Positions 32,510 through 44,484 are shown, counted from the stretch's first letter. The stretch: DNA of 64,000 bases from Neostapfia colusana (GCA_030760725.1 JASWHV010000005.1:91084622-91148621), one strand, 5' to 3'. Numbers and translations: made by a program. Notes: generated from the sequence alone by a model not told the origin.

Positions 32510-32933
32510 AAAATACAACTATGTGCGTCGGTGTAAACAACAACCGACAGCTAAAAAGGTAGAACCGACAGGTTCGGCCCTGAAGCCGACGGTCGTAATG
32601 GCTGTAAAGCCGTTGGTTCCCTCCTGAAACCGACGGTCATAAGAGTTGCGACCGTCGGGTTCCGTGGGACCTGACGGCTCTATTTAGGTAAATGCGATGG
32701 GGTGGCAGCCGACGGTCATAATTGCGAAAATGGAGTACGAGCGACGGTGCCGTCGGACCGACGATTTTAACATTTAGAGCCGTCGTGCCCGACAACTCTA
32801 GTTGGTAAATACATCGAATAAAGACCGTCGGGTAAGACCGTCGGTTCCCCGACGTTTTTAAATTATATGCGTCGGCTATTGTGGGCAACCGACGGCCATA
32901 TGGCCGACGGCCTATTAAATGAATCCTGTAGTG
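32510..32933 (+). repeat. CACTA right subterminal repeats and TIR
   Basis: About fifteen CCGTCGG/CCGACGG motifs in both orientations from 32525 to 32910, then the terminal CCTGTAGTG. Denser than the left side. Confidence 0.87.
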
Positions 32934-33681
32934 TATCATGATAGTTTTACGCTTTGCATAGATGGCACCACTTTACCCACAAGTTCGTGATTTCATCACC
33001 CGTCGGCGACTAGAAAGAACCTCCATTATACCAGTACACAACCGTCGGTGTATGGTCAAGAGATCACAAAATAGCCTTTACAAAGGGGCTACTAGGATGT
33101 ACGGACCCACTGAGGTTTCACCGGCAGGCTCGAATCTCCATTTTCCCACCCATGGGCCCCCTCTTGTGCCATGCAGTTCCCAGGGCAGTCCCTCTCGACT
33201 CCCATTCCCCGCGCCATCCAACGATCCATAACAAGCTAGCAACACACCTAATTAGTGAGCTAAGCAGCACCCATATTTGGCCTTGTGGTGGCACTGTTTT
33301 CCTGGCATGTGATCGCATGAACCAGTCCTTAGATCTACGGCAAGTAAACCACCATCTTATTCAGCAACATCCACGAACCAAGCTTGCCTAGATCTCCCCG
33401 ATTCCATGCTCGTTAACATTATCAAGTTATCATCATCATTATTCATATGAGTGTAGTAGCTAACCATGTTTTATTTCAACTTCCCGTATCCCGTAAGTTA
33501 AGTGAAGCAAAAAGAAAAAACGACCATACCTGACTCATTAACTTTCCCGGCGACAAGGATGGTTAACAAAACTCGTAAACTCCTATAAAAAGGGTGTCCC
33601 ATCAAGTTGACTCAAGCATACATGTTTTCACAAACAAAACAGTTTCAAAACATGGGATCAATATGGTCAAGAGGCGCTTGC

Positions 33682-34120
33682 CTTGCTCCCGTGGCTCGTG
33701 TTGCTCAAGCGTCTCAAAGTCTTGGTGCTGTAGTTCCTCGTAGATGGCCTCTTGAGCTTGTCCTTCTACTCAAGACCATGCACATACAAAATTTACAGCA
33801 ATCAATCATCATGCACAAACTTTACTCAAGATTAATGGGGTAGATGAATGCAAATCCTATAGTGCAGTTTTATAAAACCAGTTTGCACGTGTTCTTGCAT
33901 GTTTTAGTAGGCTTTCATGGGGTTTTATGGTGATCAAGGTTGCTGGGATCAAGTGTGGATGTGGTGATGATCTTGACACAAGATGTAGATCAATTCTACC
34001 GTCGAAAATTGACAAAAACATGGTCTGTCCACACGCAGAAACTCCTGTTCGCAGGGGATGGAGAAAAATGGGTGTGTAGCAACAGCAGCGACGTGGTAAG
34101 AGGGGTGAGGGGGACCTACC
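33682..34120 (-). CDS. LTR-embedded small gene, exon 1 and end of exon 0 (family D)
   Basis: Exon 1 is 33682-33768 (87 nt, GC donor GCAAGC, acceptor TTGAG). It encodes an acidic Gln-rich stretch with VEGQ, EELQHQDF and LEQHEP motifs. Exon 0 ends at 34120 before a GAG-GTAGGTC donor; its phase-1 frame is open back to near the predicted transcription start, but I see no ATG. The D-right copy has exon 1 at 62786-62872 with substitutions only. Exon 2 lies beyond the CACTA element at 736-776. Confidence 0.45.
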
Positions 34121-34366
34121 TCCCTTCTTCCTCCTGTCCCCCTTGCAGCTGGACTTATTCCCTTGCAACGGCAGCAGCTGGGGTTTTTCTTTGGAGAAGA
34201 ATAGCGCTGCGGCCAGGGCTTGGCAGGAGGGGTCTTCTTCTCCGTCGACGGCGAGGCGGGCCAGAGTTTCGACCGCAGCCAAGGCAGCAGCAAAGGGGTG
34301 GCGACCAGGGCTTTGCAGCAGGGGGCAACAGGCTTGTTTTGGCAGGGGTGGCGGCCAGGAAGGCTG

Positions 34367-34374
34367 TATTTATA
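34367..34374 (-). promoter_or_regulatory. TATA box of family D LTR
   Basis: Minus-strand TATAAATA within CCCCCTTATAAATACAGC; conserved at 63466-63473. Transcription would start about 30 bases to the left and run leftward. Confidence 0.65.
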
Positions 34375-34388
34375 AGGGGGAAGATCTT

Positions 34389-34490
34389 CTACTCAGTTTG
34401 GAGGAGGAGAGGGACTCTATCTCCAAGAGATGCAATCTCCTACTCAGTTTGGAGGAGGAGAAGCACTCTATCCCTAAGAGGTGCGGCCAG
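34389..34490. repeat. Two-copy 51-bp direct repeat
   Basis: Two imperfect copies of a unit starting ctactcagtttggaggagg, in the family D LTR upstream of its TATA box. Not seen in the available part of the D-right LTR. Confidence 0.7.
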
Positions 34491-34499
34491 AAGGGTGTT

Positions 34500-34708
34500 T
34501 TATCTCCAAAACTTTATCTCTAAGCTCTATCTTTAAGCTTATCTAGAAGCTTTATCTCTAAGGTTCATCTAGAAGCTTTATCTCTAAGGTTTATCTCCAA
34601 TATTCTTATAGAAGCTTTATCTCTAAGATTTATCTCCAAGATTCTTCTAGAAGCTTTATCTCCAAGATTCTCCTAGAAGATTTATCTTTAAAATTATTCT
34701 AGAAGATT
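34500..34708. repeat. Tandem tctagaagctttatctctaag repeats
   Basis: Irregular tandem array of tctagaag and ttatctctaag units. It continues at 59268-59305 on the other side of element B, so B inserted within the array. Confidence 0.8.
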
Positions 34709-37700
34709 TGTGGCGGACCGGAATCCGCTCATCCAGGATCGCAGAGGGTGGTGCCGCACGATGCGGCACCTGACAGCACATGTCATAAGAACACAATATA
34801 TTACATGGGAAAAACAACTGAACTGTACAAACAGGTACAAACTTCAGTTACCACTATTGTTTATATTACACAGCGGAAGTCTACACTATACAACTCACGC
34901 CCGCCTATCTAGCAAAAGTCGGCTGCCCAGCCCTAGGGCAGCCAACACTGGCTGCACTCCTCAGCTCAGCGCGGCGTGTACGGCTCCCACTCAGCCGTGG
35001 TCCCCGACGGAGGATAACCCTCGCCGGTGGACTCGTACTCTGAGTCCGTGGGTGGCTCCTCACCTGAAAAACACTTAAGCAGTAACCGTGAGCACGATGG
35101 CTCAACAAGACATAACCGACTCACCTAAGCATGGAACTCTACATGAGGGGTACAATAGACATAGGATAGTAATAGTGCATCAATGGACACGCCTACAAGT
35201 TCATCCTTAGTTCATCTTTTCGCCACAAGTTAAAAGTTCGGGAATCTGAAATTTTGTAAGCAATATTTGATGGCACACATGTAGCAATACAATTATATCA
35301 GAACAGCAATATTGAATCATAACATTCCATAAATTATATACATTATGACGCAGTGAACAAGCGGTACTCGTCACCGTGAGGGACGGCGAATCGACTCGAT
35401 ATACACCTCCAGGGAAACCCAAAGAGCACGTCACGTACGCCCACCCGTGGAGCTGCACAGCACGCTCACTCGATGTCGTACGGGACGACCTTTCACCCAA
35501 CAGCCCAAATGTCGAACCGGTCGCACCGAAACGAGCAGGAGGTTCCCGACACAGAAAATCTCTCTATGCCCGTTGGCATATTTCCACCTTGCTGCCCTCA
35601 GCCTACACCTATAAATCGGTGCGTTATGCCTCAACGCCCGGAGGTTTAGGCTACATCGGTTTATCGGGGCCCATATATCCGATATGCCTTCGGTACGTTC
35701 AATACTTGTTCAGCAGAGCCGCAAACAGATCGGTCCTCAATCGACACGGACAGGGCTGCGCACACAAGACTTCCTCTTGCTGCGCCCTAGCCCCTGCCTA
35801 GTCTCATTTTCATTACTAAAGTGATCTCACCTCACTCAACCGAATCCGTGTGTCCCAAACCTAACTCGTGAGTAGATTCCAACTACTCGACTTGTACCGA
35901 AGTCCTATGAATCATTAAGCATAGCCTGTCTACTCGAGGTCTTAGACACTACCCTCACTCTTATGGAAAATTTCTGGTCATGCAAGTGGGGTTCCATTCA
36001 TCCTTCACCTATTGCACATACACACTTCACTCTACGTATGTAAACAAAGTAAAAACTTTATAAAAGGCTTAATGCAAACCGGGGCTTGCCTTGTTGCTGC
36101 TGGTCAGGGGTTAGTTCTTCTTCTGGAAGGAGGAAATCGAGCACCTCCGGAGCCTCCTCGCCTTCAGCGACTACACGTTAATAAAATACTACATGTCAAT
36201 TTTAAATGCAAGGTGTGAACTCGAATACTTAATTACTAATAACACTAGCTAGCCCTCCCATTTGGTTCTGAAATTTTTATGGTGGTTTGGTAGGGTCCTA
36301 ACCAGAGTCTTGACCAAGTTTCATTTGAAAAAAAAGTTCATTTGAACCTTGTACAAATAAGAGACTATGTGGTCATTATTTGAGCCTCTATGTAATTCCA
36401 GCGGTTTTCATCACTCCAACCATTACTTTCTCGAAACTAGAATTTAATAGGGTTCTAATGGAATTGGTTTCATGTCATTTGAAGAATTCTACTGAAAGTT
36501 ATACCCTAATTAAGATTCGAGAAAATCTGAAAAATGTTTCTGTTCATTTTTCTATTTTCTCAGGGCAGTTCCCTTAATCACCCCATTAGGCGGACTAAAT
36601 AAGCTTGGATGAGTCTGAAAATTTTACTGTGACTCAAGGATTTTCCAATGACCCTCTCAGCCAAATTTCAGCATTTTTCATAAAGTAATTCTCCAGATAA
36701 AATTCCCAACAGTTTAAACTTTAAGGATTTAATTCTGGAGAACTATTCACTTTCATGAGCTGAAATTGGTATTGCTGGAAAGTACTCAGAATTCTGAGTT
36801 CAGCAAAATTTGGTTCATCGAATTTGGAGTTTCCTAGCTAGTTCTATTCATTTGAAGTTTGAACTAAAACTGGAAATTCCCAAAATGTTTAAATTCTGCG
36901 GGTGGGTCCATCGTACACGTGTCGACTGCTGGAGCCGAGCCACACGGGGCCACAGACCCTTTCCCACGCAGTTACACCGGATCCTGGGGCCGCAGCGGAT
37001 CAACGGTTTAAAAATTTGTCACTGACATGCGGGGCCCGTCCGACCTTCTTCCTCCTCGGGCCGTTTGCCTTTCCCGCGCAGCCCCCTCACCAGAGACTCG
37101 TCGGGGCTCGCCGGAGTCGGCTTCCCGACCGCCTCCCGGCTCGGTACTTGCCGCCTGGGGGTTTGCAGCTACGAGCAACTCATCTAAGGTGTCAGCACAG
37201 GTTAACGGCGCTCGGAACTAGGTCGGCGACGTGCGCACCCCTCGGTGAAGCTTCGGCACTGCGGCCCGAGCACCCTAGCCCGCCAAAGGTTCGGAGGATC
37301 CACTCTAGAGCATCAGTGGAGGTCAGGCTCGCCCAGCCAGGCCTTGGACTTGCTCGGAAACCGCGGCAAGTGGGGGTTCACCGCGCGCCCGAGTGCCCCC
37401 GCCATGATTTCCGATCGGAAGGCTCGAAATTCGCCGCTAACCCGGGGTTTCAAGCCAGAATTGGGGAGGGGATTGGTTCGCCCTTGAGTCTAGCTCCTTT
37501 GAGCACAGTTTAGTGAACTGACGACGAGAAAGGAGTGGGAATTTGGAGGTCTCATACCGGAACGTCGTCCTGTGGTCGCCGGCGAAGTTTTTCCAAATTC
37601 TTGCTCGGTGGTTCACGGCTGGTCTTGTTGTTTGGGTGGAAGCAGCAGTGCTCACCGGCGCGTACGGGTATGTCCCTGCTTGGGCGTGAAAGGGCCTGGT

Positions 37701-38695
37701 GTAGGCTGTCCACGTGCGCCTGGTCGCCGGTTAGTCTTGTCTTGCTGCGGACAACGGAATTCAGGGCTCGGACACTGCCGGAGCTTGCGAGCTCTCGTGC
37801 TGGGAAGGTGAGGAACGATGGCGTAGCTCTGTTGTGCAGGTCGGAGGGCGCTATGGCACGGTTTGAGCTGGCTCCCGATGATTTCCCAGAGGGTGCAGGG
37901 AGCAGAGGCGAAACGCAGGTCGCTCGGTTCAGAGTTGATGGATCACACCGAGGCAGCGAGTCGGTAAGCTGGTCGCCAGCGCGTGCGGTGGGGCGAGGTG
38001 GCTGCTCGGGTGGCTCGGTGTCGAGCGCTGCCGATGCCCGGTAAACCGAGCTCGCCCGGTGTTTACTTCGGTCCGAAGTCTAGCTGACTGGTAGGCCCTC
38101 TTCTTCCCCCTAATCCTCTCTGTTGTGTAAATATCCCACCTACTCAGACATGAAAAGGAAACTTAGCAACCAATTCAGAGGAAAAATTTGAATTCATCAA
38201 CTTCAAACTGGTTTGGCCATATTCCCTTCATATTTGAATTTGAAATTTCAAACTCAGTTTGAATTGTTACCAATTTGGCTCCCGACAAGATTAAGTCCAT
38301 TGGGACTGAAAATTGGTGGGCTTACTCAGAGAAATACACTGAGTTTGGATACGAAGCTAACTTTTTAATTTGAGTGATGAAAGTTGCTGCAATTTGAATT
38401 TACATTCAAATTGGCCTCTTTTTCAAATACCTCCAAAAGTGCCTCAAAAAGTGTTGGATTTGCATGAACTTGGCCTGAACCTTCCCAAGGCTTTTTAGGT
38501 CCTAGGGGTGAGCTCAACCTCTCATGTTCATGTGTAGAAATCCTACTTTGTGAAAGTGTAGGCTTTCCCCTCTAATCACACTTTTGATGGAGGTTACTTG
38601 CTCTTCACAATTTTTCACAAGCTATCCACAACAAAAACTGTGGTGTTGTGAGGTGATGAAAAGTTTTTGCAAGTCCCTTTTCTTGGGCTTTTACA
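34709..38695 (-). repeat. Element B left LTR (3' LTR)
   Basis: 3987 bp, starting TGTGGCGG and ending GCTTTTACA. GC-rich block at about 36900-38070 in AT-rich surroundings. The pair is 55252-59262. Related in layout to the family A LTRs. Confidence 0.92.
34966..37382 (-). CDS. LTR-embedded small spliced gene (B left LTR)
   Basis: Exon 2 is 34966-35063 (acceptor TTTTTCAG, 98 nt, stop TGA), exon 1 is 36090-36170 (81 nt, acceptor GTGTAG, GC donor GCAAGC) and exon 0 ends at 37382 before GTGAAC. Exon 1 is homologous to family A exon 1: PEVLDF and PEE are shared while CCT/CCG, GTC/GTG, TTA/CTC and GAC/GAT differ silently. Exon 2 ends with an EWEPYTP-like tail, matching VEWESCTP of family A. The frame that fits phase 1 in exon 0 has no ATG, so the start is unresolved. 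Confidence 0.55.
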
Positions 38696-38709
38696 TCCCT
38701 CCCCTCTTA
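38696..38709 (-). promoter_or_regulatory. Element B polypurine tract
   Basis: Plus strand tccctcccctctta directly after the LTR end; on the minus strand a purine run abutting the 3' LTR. Primes plus-strand DNA synthesis in this class. Confidence 0.85.
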
Positions 38710-38761
38710 AAAGAATCTCGTCCCGAGATTATAAAAGAAGAGATGGTGATGTAATAGGGAC

Positions 38762-40627
38762 TTACCCGTGTTGAGACGCCATGATCTCCGGGTAGTTTGA
38801 TCGAAGGAATTCCTCGCTCTCCCACGTCGCTTCTTCGGCAGTGTGGTTGCTCCAGAGTATTTTGTAGAACCACAACGTTCTGCTACGCGTGGTTCTGGCT
38901 TTCTCATCAAGAATTGCCACCGGATATTCATCATACGTTAAATCCGGTTGCAGCTCGCTGATGTCTTCGGTAGGAACAGCAGCTGTATGCTTCAGACATT
39001 TCCTCAGTTGTGAAACATGGAAAACGTCATGGACACCGGTAAGAGATGCCGGTAGCAATCTATACGCCGCTGGTCCACCACACTTCTCGGTGATAGCATA
39101 GGGCCCAATGAAACGGGGAGCGAGCTTCCCCTTCACACCGAACCGGTGCACGCCTTTCATCGGAGACACGCGGAGGTACACGTGTTCACCAACGTCAAAG
39201 TGCAACGGTCTATGCCTCTTATCAGCGTAGCTCTTCTGCCGGGATTGAGCGGCCTTCAAATTTGCTTGAATCGTCCGAACGCGCTCTTCGGCGTCATTCA
39301 CCACATCAACCCCGAATGTGACCCTTTCACTGGACTCGCACCAGAATCAAACAATATTATGATGGCTTGGTCATTGAGAGTAAACGTACCCGCCAGCACG
39401 TTGTCTCCCTCCGGGGTGTCCTCATTGTCGAGGTGGTGAACGCCCCCAGTCCGCTGACCAACCTTCTTGACCGGAGGTCGGCCTCGAGCACCGCCCTGGA
39501 ACTGGGCTTGCCCGCTGCTCTGCTGCCCCTGGGGACAGTCCTTCGCGAAGTGGCCCGCCTGGCCGCACGTGAAGCAAGTGAAATGGGGCGGTCCCCCGCT
39601 GATCGGTGGACGGAAACCCGGGGCGCGTTGTGGCGGTGGAAACGCCCGGGGTGCCATCTGCTGCTGCTGCTGTCTTGGTGGTGGCATCGGCGGACGGAAC
39701 GGAGGTGACTGAAACGAACGTCCCCTGAACCGCTGAGGTCGCGCCGGTGGATGCCACTGCTGCCAGGATGGCGTCCGATACACCATCCGGTACTTCTGGG
39801 GAGCGCCATCCCCACTGCTAGGTGGAGCGCTGCACTTCCTCTGCTCAGCTGCCAACTCCCGCTGAGCGTCCTCTTGCATAATCACGGCGTTGACTAGGTC
39901 GTTGAAGGTGCCGCGATTCCATTGCACGAGATGCGTCTTCATTTCGGGGTGTAACCCCCGATAGAAGTGCTCCCGCTTTTTCTCCTCGGTGGAGATGTAG
40001 TCTGACGCATATTGCGCCAGGTGATTGAAGGCACGGGAGTAGTCATGGGCACTCCTCCCGCCCTGCTTCAGTTCCAAAAATTCTTGGAACTTCCTCTTCA
40101 TTATCCCGGGAGGGATATGATAGGCGCGGAACGCCTCCTGGAACTCTTCCCATTCCACGGCATGGCCAGCCGGACGTGAGGCGACATAGTTCGCCCACCA
40201 TGCACCAGCGGCACTGTGAAGTTGCTGCGCTGCGAACAAAGTCTTTTGCCGCTCCGTTCATTGGAGCAGCCCGAACTTGGACTCGATGGTCCGCAGCCAG
40301 TTGTCAGCCTCCAGTGGTTCTTCAGCTTCGGTGAACACTGGAAGGTGCGTACTCATGAAGTCCGAGTACGACACCTCACGGGGCTCACGGGGCCCTCTGT
40401 CTTGACGCCGCCCCCCCCGCCTGGGATGTATTCTGCACGATCGTGTGGAGCAGGTCGGTCTGCTCCTCATGACCTCCCACCAGTGCCGCTATCACATCCA
40501 CTAGAGTAAGCGGAGGCGGCGGTGGTGGCTGCTGCTGCGGGGTGCTGTCGTAGGCCGGTGGCTGGGAGTCATCGCCTCCCTGTTGGCTAGAGCCACCAAC
40601 CTCGTGCGTGGTCCTAGTGCGAACCAT
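38762..40627 (-). pseudogene. gag-pol: Element B gag-pol with large internal deletion
   Basis: ATG at 40625-40627 sits directly after GGTTGCAG, a strong acceptor. The N-terminus is Gln/Pro-rich, with a frameshift near 40430 and a stop near 40258. The Gag domain follows (AYHIPPGIMKRKFQ), then the CCHC knuckle CFTCGQAGHFAKDC and the protease start ILFDSGA at about 39345. There the sequence jumps into the end of integrase (38762-39335: KGKLAPRFIGP, then a chromodomain-like WSNHT, ATWESEE). RT, RNase H and most of integrase are gone. The junction lies at gcacc, present on both sides, suggesting microhomology-mediated deletion. Confidence 0.88.
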
Positions 40628-41020
40628 CTGCAACCAGACGACAATAAACATCAGTCCTGCAACATACTTCAATGCAGTCAAATGAAATAGGCGTAAAAAA
40701 ATAATGACAATAAAACATGCGATACATCTCGTATGTAGATAATGTAATAACTTTGCACAAGCTACACCATTACCAGACCAAATACAAGCTAGTTACATCC
40801 AACTTGATGAACCTCCTCTTTGGAAGCTCACCATAACTAGGTTTGGTCACTACGAGACATTACTATCGTGTTGTCATCACGTATACTACCCTTTTATCTT
40901 CAATACGACACAAACATGGTCTCTAGTAAAAGAAACTTAAGTGAGACCTATACTCAAATCTTTCACTAGTTGAATATAACCTCTCATGAGTATGTTCACC
41001 CCATTGGGAGTACTCAAACC
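40628..41020 (-). other. Element B region upstream of gag, left of element C
   Basis: Non-coding; branch-point-like CTGAT and a pyrimidine tract precede the gag acceptor. It lacks the accessory ORF found here in families A, C and D. Ends with AAACC (41016-41020), the element C target. Confidence 0.6.
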
Positions 41021-41267
41021 TGTCACACCCGGTTTTTCCAAAGAAACAACCAAGTGAATATCACATGTATGCCAGGATCATTTTCTCATACATGTGATGA
41101 CAAATAGTGAAGCATCATTTATTACAAGCCAGGTGTCGAATATAAATAAGTCTTACATCGCAAATGTCTCAATGGACACTAATGCTTCATCACAAGTACA
41201 TAAACTAGCAGTGGAATATTATTCTTTAGGGCTCCATCACAGGCGTTGCCCGGGGGTCTTCATGAAC

Positions 41268-43757
41268 CTAAAATCCTTCCTCGGGTCCAAAGTCTTGGTC
41301 ATTATACACCACCACATTATCTTGACCTGAGCAGCAATATAAACCAACAAATATGCAAGGTTGAGTACCAATGGTACTCAGCAAGTGTGGGAAAACTATA
41401 TCATGCATGGCTAGAACAAGGAAAGGTTGAACTCATGGTTAAAGCACTACGCAATTAATACCTATCACCTTAGCTTATTAAGCACTTACATTACTACACA
41501 GGTGAAATGGTCCCAATCTCCCATCCCATCATCATAATCCAATAACCATAACATCATTTCCAATGTTAAGCTCCCCGCTTAACTTCCAAAACCATCAATC
41601 CTCTAATCATGAATAAGTCCAGGCTGCTCTTAACCGTGAGCACGGCTGTCAAGACAGTTTTGACTCTGCAGAGTTTGTACCACTGTACCCACAAGTAGTG
41701 ATTTCATCCCCCGTTGCCGGGTGGACTAAAAGAACCTCCATTATGCCAGTGGCTACGATCCACATTCACACTTCCCAGGTGTGCAGCCAGGAGATCACTA
41801 CAAAGCATTTACAAAGGGATTCCCGACGAGTGTGGGCCCACTGAGGTTTCACCCCTAACAGCATACAAGAGGCTCCAACCCCGCTGCAGTGGCCCCCTCT
41901 TGAGCCTTGTGGTTCATATGGTAGTCCAGCTGACACCTACTCCCCGCACCATCCAACACACCCATACTACGCCGGGGATACACCTAATTAATTGGCCAAG
42001 CTGCCCCATCTCAGCATGTGGTTGGCACTGTAAAGCCGGGTTACATGCTCCATGAACCGGTCCTTAGGATCCAGGCAAGTACTAAACACAAACCCAAGTC
42101 TCGTGCACCCAGCACACAACCAAAACATCCAACTTGCCTTGATCCCTACCTCTACATAACTCACCATGTCTCATTCAAGAGTATGGTAATATAAACTGAT
42201 GATCTCATTTCCCAAATATCCCATTCTAAGCATGGCTAAGCAAATGCATGTAAATAAATGACATGACAAATTAAATCCCAACCCAAGCTACAAGGAAACA
42301 AGGTAATGCAATTCTAGGGAAACTTTCCTAGCATGGGTTTCATATTTCATTTGACAATGCAAATAATTCTATCTACACATCCTAGCATAGGATCAAAGTG
42401 GTCAAGGACACTTGCCTCCTTCTTGCTGCTCTTGAAATTGGTAGTCCTGATCTTGAAAAGAAATAACTTGCTCTTGAACAGGTTCTACTTCATACCATCA
42501 CACATAGCAAAAGAAAAACAACAATCATAAGACATAGTTCACACTTCTACTTCATACAAACCACACATTTATATTTATAAAAGTTCTTTACCATTATATG
42601 TGTTGTGGTTACTTTATGTGTGTTGAGTTGTGGCTTGCATGCACTTTTAACCATGTGTATATGATTCCTACTTTTGTGTCCACCTTTATACTTACGTATT
42701 ATTTATATGGGTTTCCAATAAATTTCTTATATTCAACTACTTCACCTTTTTACTACCAAGTGTGTATGAAAAGTATTATTCTTCCCCATATGTGCTTTCA
42801 TAATTTCTATCAACCCTAAACTGAACTCTTTGGACTTTAAAAACTCCATTTATCATTTACTAGTTGCTATATTTTCAGATTTATATTCCTATGCATAATT
42901 GGGTATTTTATTATAAAACTAGTAATACACATCATCTAAACAGAATAGGTTCTGGTCCTAAATGATTTAATAACATCTTTTGACCTTGGCTTCTGATGTA
43001 GACCATTTCATAATTATTTTCCCTATTTTTCTATAACTATTATTTACTTAAAAATGTGTCCCTAAATGTGAATAATAGATGAAACAGATTTATTTCAACC
43101 CAAAAATATACTTTTATCTCACTCCAAAATTTTCTAAGTACTGAGAAAGTTTTTACTTAATTTTGACAATTATGTTTGTCCCCCTTTTTAATTTTTTAAA
43201 CACTAGTTACATATTCAATTTTCTAAATTAAATACTAAACAGGGTTAAAATAATGAACTCACCCCATTACAGGGTCTATAATATTATTTTCATAATTTCC
43301 AGGGGTCTAGCTACACTTATCAGAAGTGTTTTTCCTAATTTCTATTAAGTCCAGGGGCTAAAACTGATTTTTAAATGAATTTACATGATTTTCTGGAGTT
43401 CCAGGGGCTAGATCTGAAGTTTCCGGGGCTAGCTCTCAATTCCAGAGAACCCCAGGGGGTAGCACGTAAGAATTTCAGTCTTTATAACGCGGGGCTGACG
43501 TGGACCGTCCGATTTTAAACCGACGGCTGAGATTATAACATCGAACCGGTACGTGGGGTTTTAAAGTCTACCGTGCGATTTAAAATAAACGGCGCACAAG
43601 CTGCCACGTCGCTCTGATCGAGCGCGGGCGGCGCTGCCGGCGGCGCACGGCGGCGGGAAGCGGCGAACTCGCCGGAAAGTTTCGGATCCGCGAGAATTCT
43701 ACCTAGAACTGTGATCTTATGGCGTAGATCGGTAGAGGGGAGGTCAGGGATCTCACC
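41268..43757 (-). CDS. LTR-embedded small spliced gene (C left LTR)
   Basis: Exon 2 is 41268-41326 (acceptor GCTGCTCAG, stop TAG), exon 1 is 42416-42487 (72 nt, acceptor ATGAAG, GC donor GAG-GCAAGT) and exon 0 ends at 43757 before a strong GAG-GTGAGA donor. Phases are 1 at both junctions, as in families A and B. The product is Gln/Asp/Glu-rich (VEPVQEQ, QEQQEG, PEEGF end). The exon 0 frame is open over more than 50 codons but has no ATG. Identical layout in the right LTR. Confidence 0.5.
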
Positions 43758-44025
43758 TCGGGGGTTTTCTCGAGCTCGGGGGTCCTGGAAAGTGATCGGC
43801 GGCGAGGTCCGAGGCAAAACCACGGCGAAGCTCGTCGGCGCTGTGTTTACACCGTAACTCTCCGAGTTTTCTGCACCTGCAAAGTTCCCCGGAGGCGGTG
43901 GATCAAGACCAGCGAGTTAGATCAGAGTTTCCGAGCTTAGATCGGCCAGAATTCACCGGCGAAGTCTCGGTGCTCACCGGAGTAAAAATCGGCGATCGCG
44001 TGGGAAAAACTGCTCGGAGCTGGGG

Positions 44026-44034
44026 TTTTTATAG
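44026..44034 (-). promoter_or_regulatory. TATA box of element C left LTR
   Basis: Minus-strand CTATAAAAA inside a GC-rich context; the functional copy for the element is at 53248-53256. Confidence 0.7.
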
Positions 44035-44439
44035 CCGGGGGAGGGCGGTGGGTCTGTTGCGATCGAGTTTGAGTCGTTTGGGACCAGAATTCGGGCTGCG
44101 GGGACGGGTTTCCCGATCGGTTGCGATCGCGCGCGCGAGAGAGAGTCCGGGGTCGCGGGGTTAGGGATGACAGGCGGGTCCCACCCATCGGTGAGAGGCA
44201 GCGCGGCGCGCGCGGGGGCGGGCTGGCGCGGGAGTAGCTGGGCCGGCTGGCGGGTTTCGGCCCACTGGCCGGTTTTTTTCCCGTTTTCCTTTTTCTTTTT
44301 CCATTTCTTTTCTGTTTTGAGTATAATTTGAATTCCAGTTTGAATTTGAATTTTTGCAAAACATGCAACACGTCCAAAAAATTTTAAATTCCCCTCTGAG
44401 CATGGTTTAGAGTTTTGAATCAAAATTTGGGGTGTTACA

Positions 44440-44453
44440 GCTCTACCCCCCTT
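44440..44453 (-). promoter_or_regulatory. Element C polypurine tract
   Basis: Plus strand gctctaccccccct directly after the LTR end; purine-rich on the coding strand and adjacent to the 3' LTR. Confidence 0.85.
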
Positions 44454-44484
44454 AAAAGAAATCTCGTCCTCGAGATTGGTGTTT

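Larger units (their letters stand above)
1225..32933 (+). mobile_element. CACTA (En/Spm-type) DNA transposon, with nested retrotransposons
   Basis: The left end starts CACTACAAGAAA and the right end finishes CCTGTAGTG, so the inverted ends begin CACTACA and CACTACAGGA. The 3-bp duplication TAT flanks it (1222-1224 and 32934-32936). Both subtermini are crowded with CCGTCGG/CCGACGG motifs. Inside are a broken tnp2-type transposase (2493-3209 and 30149-31153) and a second spliced gene (31133-32246). Without the nested retrotransposon (3210-30143 plus one 5-bp duplication) the element is about 4.8 kb. Stops and a deletion in the transposase make it non-autonomous. Confidence 0.93.
32937..34708 (-). 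repeat. Family D LTR, piece 2 of 3
   Basis: Continuation of 469-1224 after the CACTA element, colinear with 62041-63470. It ends at AGATT (34704-34708), the target of element B. It includes a TATA box, LTR-gene exons 0 and 1 and tandem repeats. Confidence 0.9.
41021..44439 (-). repeat. Element C left LTR (3' LTR)
   Basis: 3419 bp, TGTCACACCC...GTGTTACA. Holds LTR-gene exons, a TATA box at 44026-44034 and a GC-rich block at about 43480-44270. It has nine bases in the 43660 region that the right LTR lacks. Confidence 0.95.

Noticed and set aside
34143..34536. Plus-strand frames over the D LTR promoter region
   Set aside because: They cross the TATA box and the 51-bp repeat, are antisense to the element and are absent in the D-right LTR.
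42333..42819. Short plus-strand frames in the C LTR that recur at 51565-52051
   Set aside because: They recur only because the LTRs are nearly identical; no domain, and they are antisense to the LTR-gene exon 1.
43823..43860. Start of the C exon 0 frame at MVLPRTS
   Set aside because: The first codon there is GTG, not ATG, and the frame is open further upstream; not accepted as a translation start.
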